This document shows positions 1 through 13,800 of a stretch of DNA of 64,000 nt, one piece after another; the stretch's first letter is position 1; each line of letters begins with the position of its first letter. This stretch comes from Galaxea fascicularis (Eukaryota; Cnidaria; Anthozoa; Scleractinia; Euphylliidae): contig OX419343.1 of the NCBI GenBank assembly GCA_948470475.1, positions 27,026,878-27,090,877 of the forward strand. The letters run 5' to 3'. The notes below the pieces were generated by a model. It searched no databases. It saw only the letters and a list, made by a program, of their open reading frames with translations, and was not told the origin of the DNA. The position numbers and the translations under genes are program-made.

Positions 1-165
1 CAAAACAACAACGATAGGGATTTTACCCCAAATAAGGAGGCAACGGCATTTTTGCTACAAATCCCCTCCGATTAACAGCATGCATTAATATACAAGAGAA
101 GGACACAAATATGTGAAGAAGAGAACCACGGAGAACTGCCGAATAATCCATTTGAGAGTCCTTAC

Positions 166-1770
166 CGGATCTACCTCATCTCGGATTGCTTCTTCCTCAA
201 ACCCTTGATTCAAGTGTCCATAATGGATCTCATGAAGAGCAGACGAGGACAAATCTTCAAACCCTTCATCTCCCTCTTCGCTCTCTTGTTTTGTTTGTGA
301 TTTGCATGCCATATAAAATATAAACAGTAAAACCTAAAACGACAGAAAACAACAAAAGATCTAAGTGGAAAAACAACACACAAATGACAATGAGGCCTTA
401 GAATACAAACTTCTCATGGCAGCTCCAACTGGCAGACATAATGTTAGAAACAAAATCAATCGTTCGTTCCTTACATTAAGGCTTGAAAGACACCCTTCCA
501 ACCTTTCTTTTGCTGGCTTCTTTTCAGCACGACGCCCTCTTGTTTAAGCGGCAAACTAGTAACTTAACAGTACACAACACAGCTATCTATAACATGACAG
601 AGCGAACACTTCCAGAAGAGAAATGAGATTACCAAAATTGGTTGAGAGAACAGTAGCGACTCCAGCAAAGAAAACAATAAAGACTGAAGCCAATGAATGG
701 ACAAATCCCAGCCAAAACTACAAAAGAAATAAAGAACCAGTAATTAGCCACTTCTATTTAAATCAGCTGCTCTACAATAACACTTTTTTCTCCAGCTTCT
801 GAATGAGAGTAAAAACACTGACAAAATTATACTATTTTGAGTGGCTGATTTGATTGCAAAGATTTGAGACCTCAGAAAATTTGAACTACCGGCAATAGAT
901 TATCTAGAGATGCCTTTGCCACTTGGTGGAGCAAATGATGACCGTCCTCGGGATTGAATAGGAGGATCGTTTGAGGCTCCCACATTGACCAATGTTTCGA
1001 CAATGCGAGCAGTGAGTCGTGTAACGATAGGGTGCTGAAATGTCAGTAACTGTCACCACAGTCATCAACTGGATTATCGTGCTTCAACAAGTTTTTAGAG
1101 TCCTTTACATCCCAGCAAGACTTTTTAAATTTACAACCAGTCACCTCCACAGAAGCATCACTCTTCCTTATAGTTTACAAGCGGACAGGAGATTGAAGAA
1201 ACACGATTGATGTCACAGGTGATTATCTAAAGCACAAGCACTACATCTCAAATGTCGTACTCGTAATCAAATTTAAAGGTCCATATTAAATGCCTCCTTG
1301 AGCATTCAGTCTTTGAAGGAACACGTTATGGCATCTCGACTTAGCACAAAATGTGTGTAGATCAGATCCTGCGCAGCCCATACACCTGACCGGCCACCCA
1401 CAAACCTCACACCATACCAATACAATGCCGTGTATACTTGGTCACAGGTAGCCCACATACCTCACACCATACCAAATCGTGAACAAGCTAGCAACAGCAG
1501 TCGTCGTCAGACACCCAAACCATGCCACATAAACAAAGATATGCGGCAGCGAGACTCCGGATCGATACGGACCTCTCCCTTCAGACGCTGACGTTGACAC
1601 GCACACGCTGTATGTACTCTGTTTATCAAACTCCACGGCGTGTTTCTTTCTGGAGGGAGCCAAGGCTGCAAGAAAGTCACATGTCTCCACCAAGCCCGCG
1701 CTAGCATTAGGGAGGGTTGGGTCCGCACCCAGGTTGTCATGTCCTGAGATGTAGCCGAGACTTGTTCCGT
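166..1770 (-). CDS. Polycystin exons encoding TM4, TM5 and the acidic loop
   Basis: Exon 1770-1461 ends with LPHIFVYVAWFGCLTTTAVA and SLFTIWYGV, the TM4 region. Its acceptor at 1771-1772 follows a strong pyrimidine tract, but the upstream half is poorly conserved, so the 5' border is tentative. Exon 717-633 (phase 2 in, phase 0 out) encodes SFGWDLSIHWLQSLLFSLLE and then SLLFSQPIL, matching the family pattern YGxxFG...WLxS...SQPLK. Exon 333-166 encodes VLLFIFYMACKSQTKQESEE and further acidic sequence to EVDP. The ATG at 310-312 in this last exon is internal, not a gene start, because a tttag acceptor and in-frame hydrophobic codons precede it. The next exon, with the channel domain, is left of base 1. 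Confidence 0.8.
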
Positions 1771-4700
1771 CTGGCAGAAAAATAAAGTACGTTAGGAAAA
1801 ATAACATTGGTAAAACGTAATACTGGGGTTGCTTAGAAACTAAAAAGAAATATTTCACTTTCGACACAACTGTTGTTGTCGACCATTCAAGGAGAAAGTA
1901 TTGGCTGGCTACAAGTACCTCTTGCAAGTATTTTTGTGCTACAAGCTTAGAGACAAGAACGTTCATAAAAGCCAATGACATGGAGTCATCGAAACGTGAT
2001 TCTACGCTGCTTCGCTTATTTTCATTCCTAATTACTTCGGTTATTAAAATTATTTTGATAAGACTAAATTAAATCTAATCAATGACCACACGTGCTCATG
2101 CGTTCAAGTTCACAGTTTTACCACGTACAACGTACCTGAACTGCACTCTACTAACTCCCCAGGGTGACGCATAAGAGAATCACCAGGGTGACCCAGAAGG
2201 GATTCATCGCCAACACCATCCTAGAAGGGAATTATAATACACTTCATGGGTACAGTTCAAAAAAATAGATGCTGTCAACGAAGGAGGAGAAAGAACGATT
2301 TTCCATTGAAAGTCGTGAACCTAAACCAAAGCAATTACTTTGCCCAACCACGATGCATGGAAACAACGCAGTGAACCAATCAAAACAGTTACATGCATGT
2401 AGCCAGCGGAAAGCGCGGGAAGTTACTCGCGAACAAGTCACAATGGATTTAAGTTTTGTTTCGCACTGGTTGAGAAAGTGAACGACCAGTGGGAACCCAT
2501 CAGAGCGAAGAAACGCAAAATCAAAGCAAACGACAAGTACTTTCCACTATCAAGCAACAATCTCTCTTTTGCTTTTAATTATACATTTCACCAAATTAAC
2601 AGGCTTAACCCATGTCTTGGGCGCTACAAAAATAAGCAAAATAGGGTAAACATTACAAGATTGATGCTTGATTAAGATTTTAAAGAGCAAATAAAACCTA
2701 CAATCTGTTGTGCCTCTTGGAACCATCGCCTTCTTTCTCCAATGTTCTTTAAAATGAGCACAGTTTCCAGTGACTGATCAAGAACTAAAAACAAAACCAA
2801 ATAGTTATCCAAAACAGAAAAAGAATCCACAATAATCCAGAAGTTCAACTTCAAGTCCCTGCCATTTTTGTTATTTTCAGCTGCAATATAGGGGCCTCAA
2901 CTTTCGGCATTTCCTTGATGTCTCGAGGAACTCGGTTTTTATGAGGGTGTCTACTGCCGTCTACTGCCACTTAAAACCCTTTAAACCTTGTCTCTACACA
3001 TTTCCAAAAAGAAACAGTGGGGAGAATTTGTTAAAATATCAAGAAAATTCATCTTGTGTGATCTTGTCCTCGACTCTTGTAACCACTGTTTTGTAAGGCA
3101 TTGAAATTACAAGGCGGAATTTAATGCTATTAGGGCTCTATTAGGCACTCTTAGGGCTTAAAGGGTTACCAGGAATAACCATGTAATGGAGCAGTTTATG
3201 AATACACCTGCAAACAGTCACAACTGGTTGCTAAATGAAAACGGCCGCTAAACAGAAGTTTAAAGAACTGGTTAAACAGAAATTCACTATTCCGTGCAGA
3301 GAAAAAAACCCGCCTCACTGTCCATCACTGAATCTTTTACTACTGCACAGTCCGTATGTACCTGAAGCTGAAGAAGGCGCAAGTTCAGTGACATCCGTTG
3401 CCCGCTCGCTAACTGGGTAGACCTTTACACGGTGGCGAAATGATCGCTAATTTTAAGCAAGAAAAGAAGAATTGACAACAAGAAGACAAGGATAAAGGGA
3501 ACAAATTAAGTCACAATTAGTTTGCGACACGTACTACCATCAGGACTGCCTTTGTGGTAACAAAACTAAAGGTAAATAATAAAAAATCCCGCACGACCTC
3601 TTTTGTATTTCTCTGGCAGGAATACACAAGCTGGGACTTTCCTTTGAGCTGGTCGTCAACACAGTCCTCTCAAAACACCCTCCGCAACCCGTGTGTGCCA
3701 TAATCGGGAGTTTTAACTTATACATTGAAGATAGGATTGAGTTGGTTCAGTGGGTATAGCGCCAAGACGTTAAGAAATGAAGAGCTTGTTGTATACAATG
3801 TGCAGTCCGTATTCTCGCCAAACAGAGAAACTGCTGGTGCACTGCACTTCAACATGATAAAACGGTTTTCAACTGTGTCGTAAAACCAAAACCTACGCAA
3901 TTCCTCCGGCCAATCACAACAGACTGAAACAGAGCAATAAGCCAATTAGAATATGAAGCAATTACATGCAACCGGCGTAAAGTGCGGGAAAATGCGCGTG
4001 CGCGAGTCACGATTAGTTTTGGTTTTGGTTTTCATTGGTTGAAAAAGTGGCGCGAGTTTTGTCGGCCAATCACAGAGCGAAGCAATGCCAAATCAAAGCA
4101 AATGCCATTTACTTTCGACACTCAATTGAAAACCGCTGTAAACAAAAGGACACATGAAGCAACTTTACATGCAGGACTGGTCATGGTCATAAGCATATAA
4201 GATAAGAGAGTACACGCATCGGTGTTTCATGCTCACCCGACTGTATCTGAAGAGGAAAATCCAAAGGAGATTGATTGGGAGAACAATGATGCTGCACAGG
4301 ACACCGACCAAAATACTCTCAACACTGATGTCCAACATTCCCAAAACTTCATGAACCTGTGGGAAGAAATATAATCCGTGTAAAACCATTCCCTAAAAAT
4401 TGAGCAACAACAACAACAACTTTATTGACTTTATACCTAAAAATTACAAACTGCTTGTTATAGTTATAAACATCTAGACGCAAAATGAGGAGAGAAACAT
4501 TAGTATTTCAGCTACAGACACAGTTTCACCCTTAAATCATAAGATCAAACTTAAAAGTCTCCCTCATTTGTTGCCCCTAGACATTCCCTATAGGAATAGT
4601 GGGGAGAAGTTGTTTAAATATCACTGAAGCAAATTCATCTTGTGTGATCCTGTCCTTAATTCTCATGACTACTCTGTTTTATAAAGCATTGACATTACAA

Positions 4701-7700
4701 GGAGAAATTTAATGCTGATCACTGTTAGGGTTTAAAGGGTTTAATAGGTAAGGACCGGGACGGGCTTTTACAACATAAGTATAAGAGGAGGTTGCTGCTA
4801 AGATGTTGCACCATTTTGCACGTCATCCTCCGACAAAGTGAGCACCACCCTGCACCGTACTAGAAACAGTATCACAGCACCACAATGTTTGATCTTAAGG
4901 CTCTGGCAAACGAGGACACATTGTTGCTGACACAAATGTTTCCCCGTTTGCCCGCGCGCGCAACATCTGGACACAAATTGTGTGTCGGGGACACAAAAAA
5001 TGTTTCTGAACAACATTTGTGTCCGTAACAAATGTTTCCCAGTTTGCGCACCCAAGAAACATCACTGAGAAACGATGTGCCCTCGTTTGCCACGGCCTTT
5101 ATGAACATGTTAGAAACAAATGATTCTATAATTGTCTACATACCTCAGTTCTGGGATGGTACCAAGCGATGTTCACACACAGAAAACTCAGCAGAAGAGA
5201 TAAACAACAGCTTAGGCGCTGAAAATACCGCAACGAAAAATCATTACACAAAACATGTACTTGCTGAAGAGAAACTTAATAAAAAAACGTAATCTATACA
5301 GCACAACTATGAAATCCAACTTAACGAGAACCGTCTGTGTTCCTTCGTAAGCTACGTTCTTACATTCCATGCATGCCGCGTGTTTGGTTTAAAGAATCTT
5401 ACTACTACAACGATTCGTAGTAGTAGAGAAATAGCGCAGTAAGCTATAACCAAAAAGGCGAGGATAAGTGGCCTCCAGCCAACCCAGACATGTATAGCAA
5501 TACAAACAACAGCACCGGGAAATACCTTCCCTACTCAAGGAGGTCAGTGTGTGGGTTCTTAAAGAGAAAAGACCAACGGTGACGTCACTGCCCATGACGC
5601 AATCATCTGTATTAAAGCCGATGCTGATCAAACAGTCAGTACCATCTGACCAGTTATTTTATGGTGTTCGTTTGTCCTCCAGCCTGAAGTTTGAACCCAT
5701 CAACTGCGCTGACCAGGCGGCCGTGAAAGGGAGTATTAGCAAAAGAAAATACAAGTACCTGCACTCGTGTAAACCGGCTGTATGATGGGCGTCCAAACAG
5801 AGAGAACCATAGGTGATAATCTACAAAGCTCTTTGCAGAATGCTGAGAGAAGCTCTGAAAAGATAAAAATCATAAATTCCTTGGCAATTAATCGTTGTTT
5901 CTCTTACCAATGAAGATTTAAAATCTTAAGACAGCGAGCACACCCGAAAATAGCGCAGGTCGCGATTCCTGGCAGGACGCACACTCAGCGTGTTTCGATC
6001 GCTTTACAAGGCACTTTTTGTGGTCTACTGTGCAAGTGTTTACTGCTGCAAACTTGACTGCTTTTTCACATTTTACATATAACCAGATAGAACTAGTAGG
6101 AAACACAGTAATTGAAAATGTTTTTGATCATCAAGAAAACGCTTACTTTCTAGTGACATGTGTCAAGTGCTGGTTACCTTTTTTACAGTAATGCTTGGTC
6201 TTGTGTTTGGGAGCAGCTCGCACTCAACCTAAAGGAAAGTTAAGAATCATCAAGCCATTAACAAACACTGTACTACAGGAAATGCTCATTGCTGTAATGG
6301 GTCTCAAACAAAAACGTAGAAGAGACAATACACACATTAGATGTTCACCTGCTACTTCACTGTTATTTTGTTTCCATATGTGTTAGCCCTTCCAAACTTT
6401 AATTTAAATTTGTTATTTTAATTGCGTACACAACTGCGAGGACCAGTCTTCATTTGATATTGTATTTCTGTTAACGTACAGTTTTCATACTGAGTTTTGA
6501 CAGGCCTGACGGCATTGCTCTGCCAACATCAGAGGAGGGCGGATTAATTCAAAACGGCAGCAGAAGAACTACTAGCTCCGCTACAATTGCTCATCTTACC
6601 GAATATTTGTTGTGTCTTAGATAGTAAATACTTTCCACACAGTTACACAGGGCTGTCATCAAGGGCCGGGGCCCGGGGATTTTCTCCTCGTATTTTGGGG
6701 TATATCCCCGGCTATTTTGATATGAAACCGGCATGTTGACTCCACTACAGCAACTCTAATCCCCGGCTATTTTTCGTATATCCCCACCTACTTCAAAAAT
6801 TAGAGACAGTCCTAGTTACAACATACATGGTCCCTTATCATTTTATACCATTAATACCCAACATCAACATGCGTATCATCCGTGCAGTTCTCATACATTT
6901 AATATTATGTTAAATGTTATAAATGAGAATTTGTATAACCGTTTACTCAACTGATCTCTGGTGATCACCTCCTGTATTCTCATACCCTGTACTACTGACA
7001 AACTAGTACCTACCTTTCCATCTTCTTCATCGACTGCCAACCACCTGTTGCAGTCAAACGTCCTGTCAATCAAAACAAAACCACACCAATTTCACTTTTC
7101 CTCGAGTTACATTGTTCTGAAGTAAAGAAGGTGATCTTTTTTGTTGAACAAGAAAACAATTTACTATGATCCCTGTAAAAAACATCCAGGTCGGGTAAGG
7201 ATGGATTTTTAAAGTTTTACCATAATGCCCTAAAACATATCCTGTCCGTTGTAACCCTCTGGTAACTTTCCAAAATCCATTCTAAAGGCTCTTATAATTG
7301 AGGAGGTCAAATAACAGACAACAACAAAAAACAGCCTTCTTCGATAAATAGATAAATGAATAAATAATAATAACACTATTTCCGCGTCAATATATTTAGC
7401 TATACAGTAAGCTAGCTGGGAACACCTATCTAATCCAAACTAAGCTAAAATACAGAACAATTTACAGTGTGTGAACATGAAAGTAACGACAAAACTACTT
7501 TTTGGCATACACACAGCAGCTCTGCTCACTAAGCTCTCTTCTCCAGCTTAGAACAAAGACCTACCCATAAGTTAGCAATGACCACCAACCATACCACATA
7601 AATGCACCTCCTATCACCTACCATTTTAAGCCAATGTTGACATCCTTAATTATAATTCGTTCCAGGAACCAGCTTGGGTACTCCCCTTTGTTATCATGCC

Positions 7701-7841
7701 AAACATGGATTTTCCAAATGTTATTACTGAAGATTTTTGGAATGCTGGAACAGAAGTATATATGGTACATAAATGATATGTATCTGAGCTCAAATTATGT
7801 TATTACATGATATGTACAATGTAGATACCAAATAAACAAGG

Positions 7842-7873
<32 letters not shown>

Positions 7874-10800
7874 TGTATGTATTTCTTTAACTACAAACAA
7901 AACTGATTTTCAAGAAGAATCACAGAATAAAGCGTGATGCAAGCCATGTAGAATTATCTCACAAAGTCTGCTTTACCTTGCAACAAAGACATCACAAGAG
8001 CTCCTTTGAAAAAGCGGTTTGCCTGCACACTTCAGTTCAATAGGATCAGAGATATGATCATCGCCATGAATTATAAGATACACCTGTTCAGAAAATGAAT
8101 AAATCAACCAACAAACCAGTCAGGTCTCTCCATCCATGCAACATCACTCAATTGATCTACTCCTACAATTCAAATCATGAACCACCCAATGAAAATCAGC
8201 CAATCGATAAAAGAAACCAATCAGTCTGCTTACACCAGCTGATGTTCCTGCTCCAAACCAATGACCAGTTTGTACACTTATCTGCAATCTAAATTAAACC
8301 ATAGACACTGATTTCACTTTGGCTTCTTTAACTTCGTCATTTAGCATTTACAGTTGACAGGTAGCTCCAAAAATAATTAATAATAAAAATATAAAAAATG
8401 GCATATCCTCCAGCACTTTTTTCCTTCTTTTTGGCACTCAATGTTGACAGAGGAGTCTTTTTCACTAATGGTGATTTAATTTCTTGTGATAATTTGTACA
8501 AGGGCACATAATTAATGAAGGAGACAGTCTTCTTTGATCTATCACTTTTATCTCACTACAAATTTGCAAGATCACACTTTATCTCACAGAAAAAATCACA
8601 TACTATAAATCAAGCTTTTTAGTTCTTATGGATCAAAGTTAGTCACATGAATAAATGGCTTTTTCAGAAACATAAAATTTCACTTTAGTCATCATTTTTA
8701 GCTTACCACATATACTAATAAAGTAATAAATACAGAAAACAATAATATTCACCTCTGAGGCATAGAAGAGGCAATCGTGTTATCATCAAGGTAGATAACT
8801 CCAAGCTTCTTCTTGTCATATCTGTCAGCTCGTACACAAAACCCAAGCAGCAGCAAGTACAAAGCTAATATACAAATTACCAGTATCAGGGTCAAGGGGC
8901 TCTGTTTAAACCTGTCAGGAAACATGAAAAAGAGAACCTTAACGTGGCACACTAGGAGACAATGGAGTAACAGAGAACCAAGGTTGTGGTTAAGTTTTAT
9001 GACACTTGCTGCAATAAGCTATAGACTGTGTACACTTGTAAAAAATTAGTTTCTTTACATGTTGACATCACAGCTAATAACATGAGTCAATCAAACATTA
9101 ATTGAGGCATACAGTAACAGCAATAGCAAATTTGAGTTCTTGTATAGATGCAAACATTCTTACAGCATTCACTACACTGTTTTGGCTGTAATGCTTTTCT
9201 TACTGAAGATATTTTTCCGTGAATTTCAAGTTTGTTTCCACCTTGAGATAACACTGCCATTTATGTCAACTACCAGGTACTAACAAAATAAAATTTGCAC
9301 ATCATTAATTTTATTGCCTATTTTAGGTTGATTTGTCAGAACAATAAGGAAACCTTGATCAATAAGGAAAGTTGGTGATGTGAGGCATACAGTAGTAGGT
9401 TACATCCTGAGTCATAGCTTATTTTATTTATTTATTTAATATCTATTTTGCCATATAACAAATATAATGAAAAATAATAAAAAACAGAAAGAATAGATTT
9501 AATAATGGCGAGGAGACCTAAAGGAAACTATGAAGCTTATATTAATTAGGTGAGTGAGTGTGAGTGAGTGAAGTCTTTATTTATCGAGGGTAGCTCAAAA
9601 TAGCATCTAAATGCTAATAAACTAGAGGCCCTCATTACAAGATCAAAATAGTTAAAATAGTTACAAATCAAAGCTTATCATAATATTATCAAGATCTAAT
9701 AAAACTATGAAACAATTATCAGCATACAACACAGTGACACACAATATTTATATAGAGAAATGATTTAAAGATTGCTGGTCTTTAAAAATCCAATTCCAAA
9801 GAGAATTTTTGAAAGTCTTAAGAGTCTCGGCTTTCCTCATTTGAAGAGGTAGCTTATTCCATTCCCGAGAAGCAGTCACAGTAAAAGTTCTACCACCTTC
9901 TGTATTTCGATTTACTCGAGAGCAGGCTATATTAAATTTAGCATATCTAGTTTGCCGTGAATGGGTCTCACCGGTAAGTACTAATAAGTTAGTAAGATAA
10001 CTAGGCACGCGACCTTGCAAACGCTTGTATATGATACAACACTTGGCTAATTTAGCATTCTCGAAGAAAGGTATCCATTTGAGTGTGTTAAATAACTGAA
10101 CAGAGGGTGCATAACTGTCAGCACCAATGACAATTCTCGCTGCTCTCTTTTGCAGCTTCAAAACACGATCTAGACAATGTTTATCACAGTTTGACCAGAT
10201 AACACTTACGTAATCCATTACTGGTCTAATAATAGCATTATAAAAGAGAACTCTATGCTTAATTTGCAGACAATGTTTAATCTTTTTTAAAATTCCGATA
10301 CGCTGCGATAGTTTCTTGCATAACTTATCAACATGCGAATGAAATGCCAATTCCTTATCAATTTCCAAACCTAGGAGCTTTGCAGATTGTACGTTTTCAA
10401 GTTGCGATCCATTAACAGAAACATTAATGTCATTCGGAATTCTGTTGGAAAGACGTTTACCACAGATGGTAAGAACTTTAGTTTTCTTCTCATTAAGTGG
10501 AAGCTTGTTGGCTGTGGCCCAATGAACCGTTTCAGAAACTGCTGCGTTTAAAGAAATTTGTAGACGATCCATATCCATCCAATTGACGGAACAAGTTAAT
10601 GTCGTGTCGTCAGGTCTCCTCAGTTATTGTTTTACAAGATTAATGCGAAAAGAAAATATGAACATGACGACGGATACAAATTACAATTAGAATTACATAC
10701 AATTACAATGTCAAACGGAAGGATACGATATGAAAAAGAAAAGCTGCAAAAAGGTAATACTTAAACACATTTACCCGGTATATGAAAACTACCAGTACAG

Positions 10801-13800
10801 GTAGGTACAGGTGGGTCTCAGTTTCAATAAAAAAAAAAATCAAGAAAAAACCAAACAATTCTCTTAAAACAATGATGAGAGGCACTACAGCAAACCTGAC
10901 ACTCCTGTGTAAGTGCCAAAGTTTGCATAATAGTTTGAAATACAAAGTTGGCCCATGATTTTGCATGCTGTGATCAAGCTTGGATGCAAGTGATGGTATG
11001 CAGTTCTTACCAAAAAGCATTGACTCAGACAGTGTTAACTAGTGCTATTTAAATTGATGCTTTGATAATTATGGAGATGAACTAAACCATTTATACATTC
11101 TAATAATTTTTTTTTTCAAATTGCCCACTGTCTTGTACAAATCAATATTCCCTTTGTATTTCCACGATGAATTTCACAAAATTTAAAACAATAAATGATT
11201 AGGGGTGACAGTGATATGACAGTAATAAAAAATTGCTCTTACAAACAATGATTTTCATAATTTTTATTACGATTTTTAAAAACAACAACATCTTTTAAAA
11301 CATGTTTCAACAGAATCTTCTGTCATCTTCATTTTCAAACATGTACGCTATATAAATTCTTAATATAATTGTTTTCTCTTACTTCTCATTGTCCCTCAGA
11401 TCCTGGGTTTTGAGTGAATTTGGTGGACGCAAAAATGCACCACTAAATGCTGTGAGATGGTTACACCTGAAAAGTAACACTGAATGGTTAGAGCAAGGTG
11501 ATACTATCTGCCTGAAATTAATTAATTAAAGAATATGAGGTAATCTAGAAACAGTTTCCAAATAGATTAAGGGAGTTGTTTTAGACAAAAAAGACAGACA
11601 TCCGACTGAAGAGTCAGCAACAGGTGTCAACAAATGATCAAGAATCCAGTGACCCCAATCAATAAGAGAGTCATGCACCTCAAGTTTAAAGAGTAAGAGT
11701 CCTAAAAACACAGTGTTACCAGAATCAAGAATAACAAATTAATAACCAACAGAGAAGAGTCCAGAGTTAAGACTGATGGATTATGAACCAACAGTATAGA
11801 AACAAAGAAGAAAAATATTGTAAGAGTCAATAGTCAGGGGTTTCATTAGAAGCTGGAAACTGGTAAAAACAGCCACCTTCTTTGAAAAAATTATTTACCA
11901 CTCACCACCACCTACTTTGTCTGGATTTTCACTCAAATGATAAAAAAAAAATTGTTCAGGTTGCCACCTACTTTGGTTAGCTCAGACTGTTATATTTCAA
12001 AACTTATTGTAGTAGCCCCTGGAAATCAGAGGTCAAAATCAAGGTTTAAGAATCAAGAACTACATTGTAGGAGTACATGTAAATGAATCTAAAGTAAAGA
12101 GTCAAGATTAAACAACAGTACCTGCAGAAAATCATTTTATCTGTTCTTTCTTCCATCAACTGACATCCATCACTGGCCCAGTCTTTGTTGTGCTTGTTCC
12201 AATAAAAACATCCCATCCACTGCATACTCAACAAATAATCAAACTTTGGACCATTCTTTACCTACAATCATCAACATTAATTATCACAAGTGTTCAGTTT
12301 CATCTTCAAAACAAAATCAACAACTTCTATACACAGCAACATTTGTTGCAACATCATGGAACACCCAGCAGTGCTGGAAATAATTTTTGTTCTTTAACAG
12401 GATATGTGTCCTTTCAAATCTTCCTTTTGGTCGGACATTTTACCAATTTGACCAGACGTTATTAGTATAACCCAGTTGAATACAGAATTTTGAGAACTGT
12501 ATTCAAATTTGTTTGGACATCAAGTTCAGACATCATGTCTGATCAAAATATGAAACTGGCCAGACATGTTCAAAATTTGGTTGGACAATGTCCGATGACC
12601 AACTGTTGCTTCCAGCACTCCCCAGTATGGTTCTCATGAACTTAAACAACATGCCTCTAGAAAAAACTTGCCCACTAATTTTCATCAGGAAGCATGGTGG
12701 CTGGGAAAGTGAATGGGATGTTAAAGAAAATAATAATGTGTGGTTCTCGAAAATATCCATAACCTCCCATGAAAAGTTTTTTATGTTCACACCCTTCCTC
12801 CCCTCCAGAAATTCTAATTTAGCTCCATACTTTCTTTTAACACTTTTGTTTTTGCCACCCCGCTTCCCCTTGAAATTTCCATTTAACTCTTGTGGGGGAG
12901 GGTATGGAACAACACAATTTACAACTACTAAGAACAGTGCAATCAACAACTCTTCACCCACCGACTTAATCCGATAATAAGCTGTGTCTTCCAAAACCAC
13001 CTTTGCAAACACTGATGCTGAAACTAAAACACACATTCAAATGATATGATAATCATTAATAATATTTTATCAGAGCATCTATGAGCCACTGAACTCGAAA
13101 AATGGTTATAAACCACTCAAGGGCATCTGGCTTTGATTCCTTCATTTCATGATTGTCTCTGTATGGTCAAATTCAAGTGTAAAGGGCCTATTCACAGAAC
13201 AAATTTATGTTCAGCTCATACCCAAGAAAATTAACAAAAGGAAGTTCCTCTTCTTCTCAATATCTTTCATTAGTCATTTTTAGTATCTTGATGATACTTG
13301 CTTTTTCATTTGGCCAATTTTATATAGTTGGACTGTGAGTGAGCTATTATAAAGTTACGTGTTGCTGAAGATTATTGGTGGTCTGCAGGTTCACAAAAAC
13401 AATGTTAACAGGAATTGAAGAAGCAGTCGAGCGCTGGAGTGAAATGGTCCTCACACCTACAACTCCGAAATGGCATATACACTGTGTAGCAATTATCTGA
13501 GTTGATAACTGAGAATTGTTGATGGCAAAGGCACATCCCAAACCTTAAAAAATTAAAAAAAAAATCTGGAACAAATTCTGTGAACAACTTATGTATAAGC
13601 CCCACACAAAATAGCAAAACAAAGAGTTGTCATTTTTTGTTTGTTACCATTGATAAGTTGTTGCCGACTGAGAAACAAATCAATGGCTTCTCCTGAACTT
13701 GCAATGGTGTGCATGTTAAGATTCCCTGCGGATGAATCTGCTTCAACAGTGCTACAAGAGAAGTAAAAATAACACAAACTGACAAAGCACAAGAATCTGT

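Noticed and set aside
85..312. Open frame starting with ATG near the left edge as a separate gene start
   Set aside because: A tttag acceptor at 334-335 and in-frame hydrophobic codons upstream make it an internal polycystin exon; the ATG is a normal methionine after TM5.
5389..5631. Cysteine-rich frame (SRCCCLYCYTCLGW) as TM2 of polycystin
   Set aside because: No matching splice borders; the exon at 5218-5144 gives a far better TM2 (RLSCCLSLLL) in the right phase.
5640..5758. Hydrophobic frame YLYFLLLILPFTAAWSAQLM after the HLWF exon
   Set aside because: It lies past the GTACTT donor of exon 35, meets a stop quickly and has no donor of its own; intronic coincidence.
7843..7881. CRISPR-like or clustered repeats
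   Set aside because: A plain TATG microsatellite; no spaced repeats of any kind in the window.
10703..11020. 105-codon minus-strand open frame
   Set aside because: AT-rich, no homology or splice support, lies in an intron beside the LINE copy.
12533..13036. 167-codon minus-strand frame as one long exon
   Set aside because: Most of it is repeat R2; only 13017-12962 fits the polycystin frame and splice signals.
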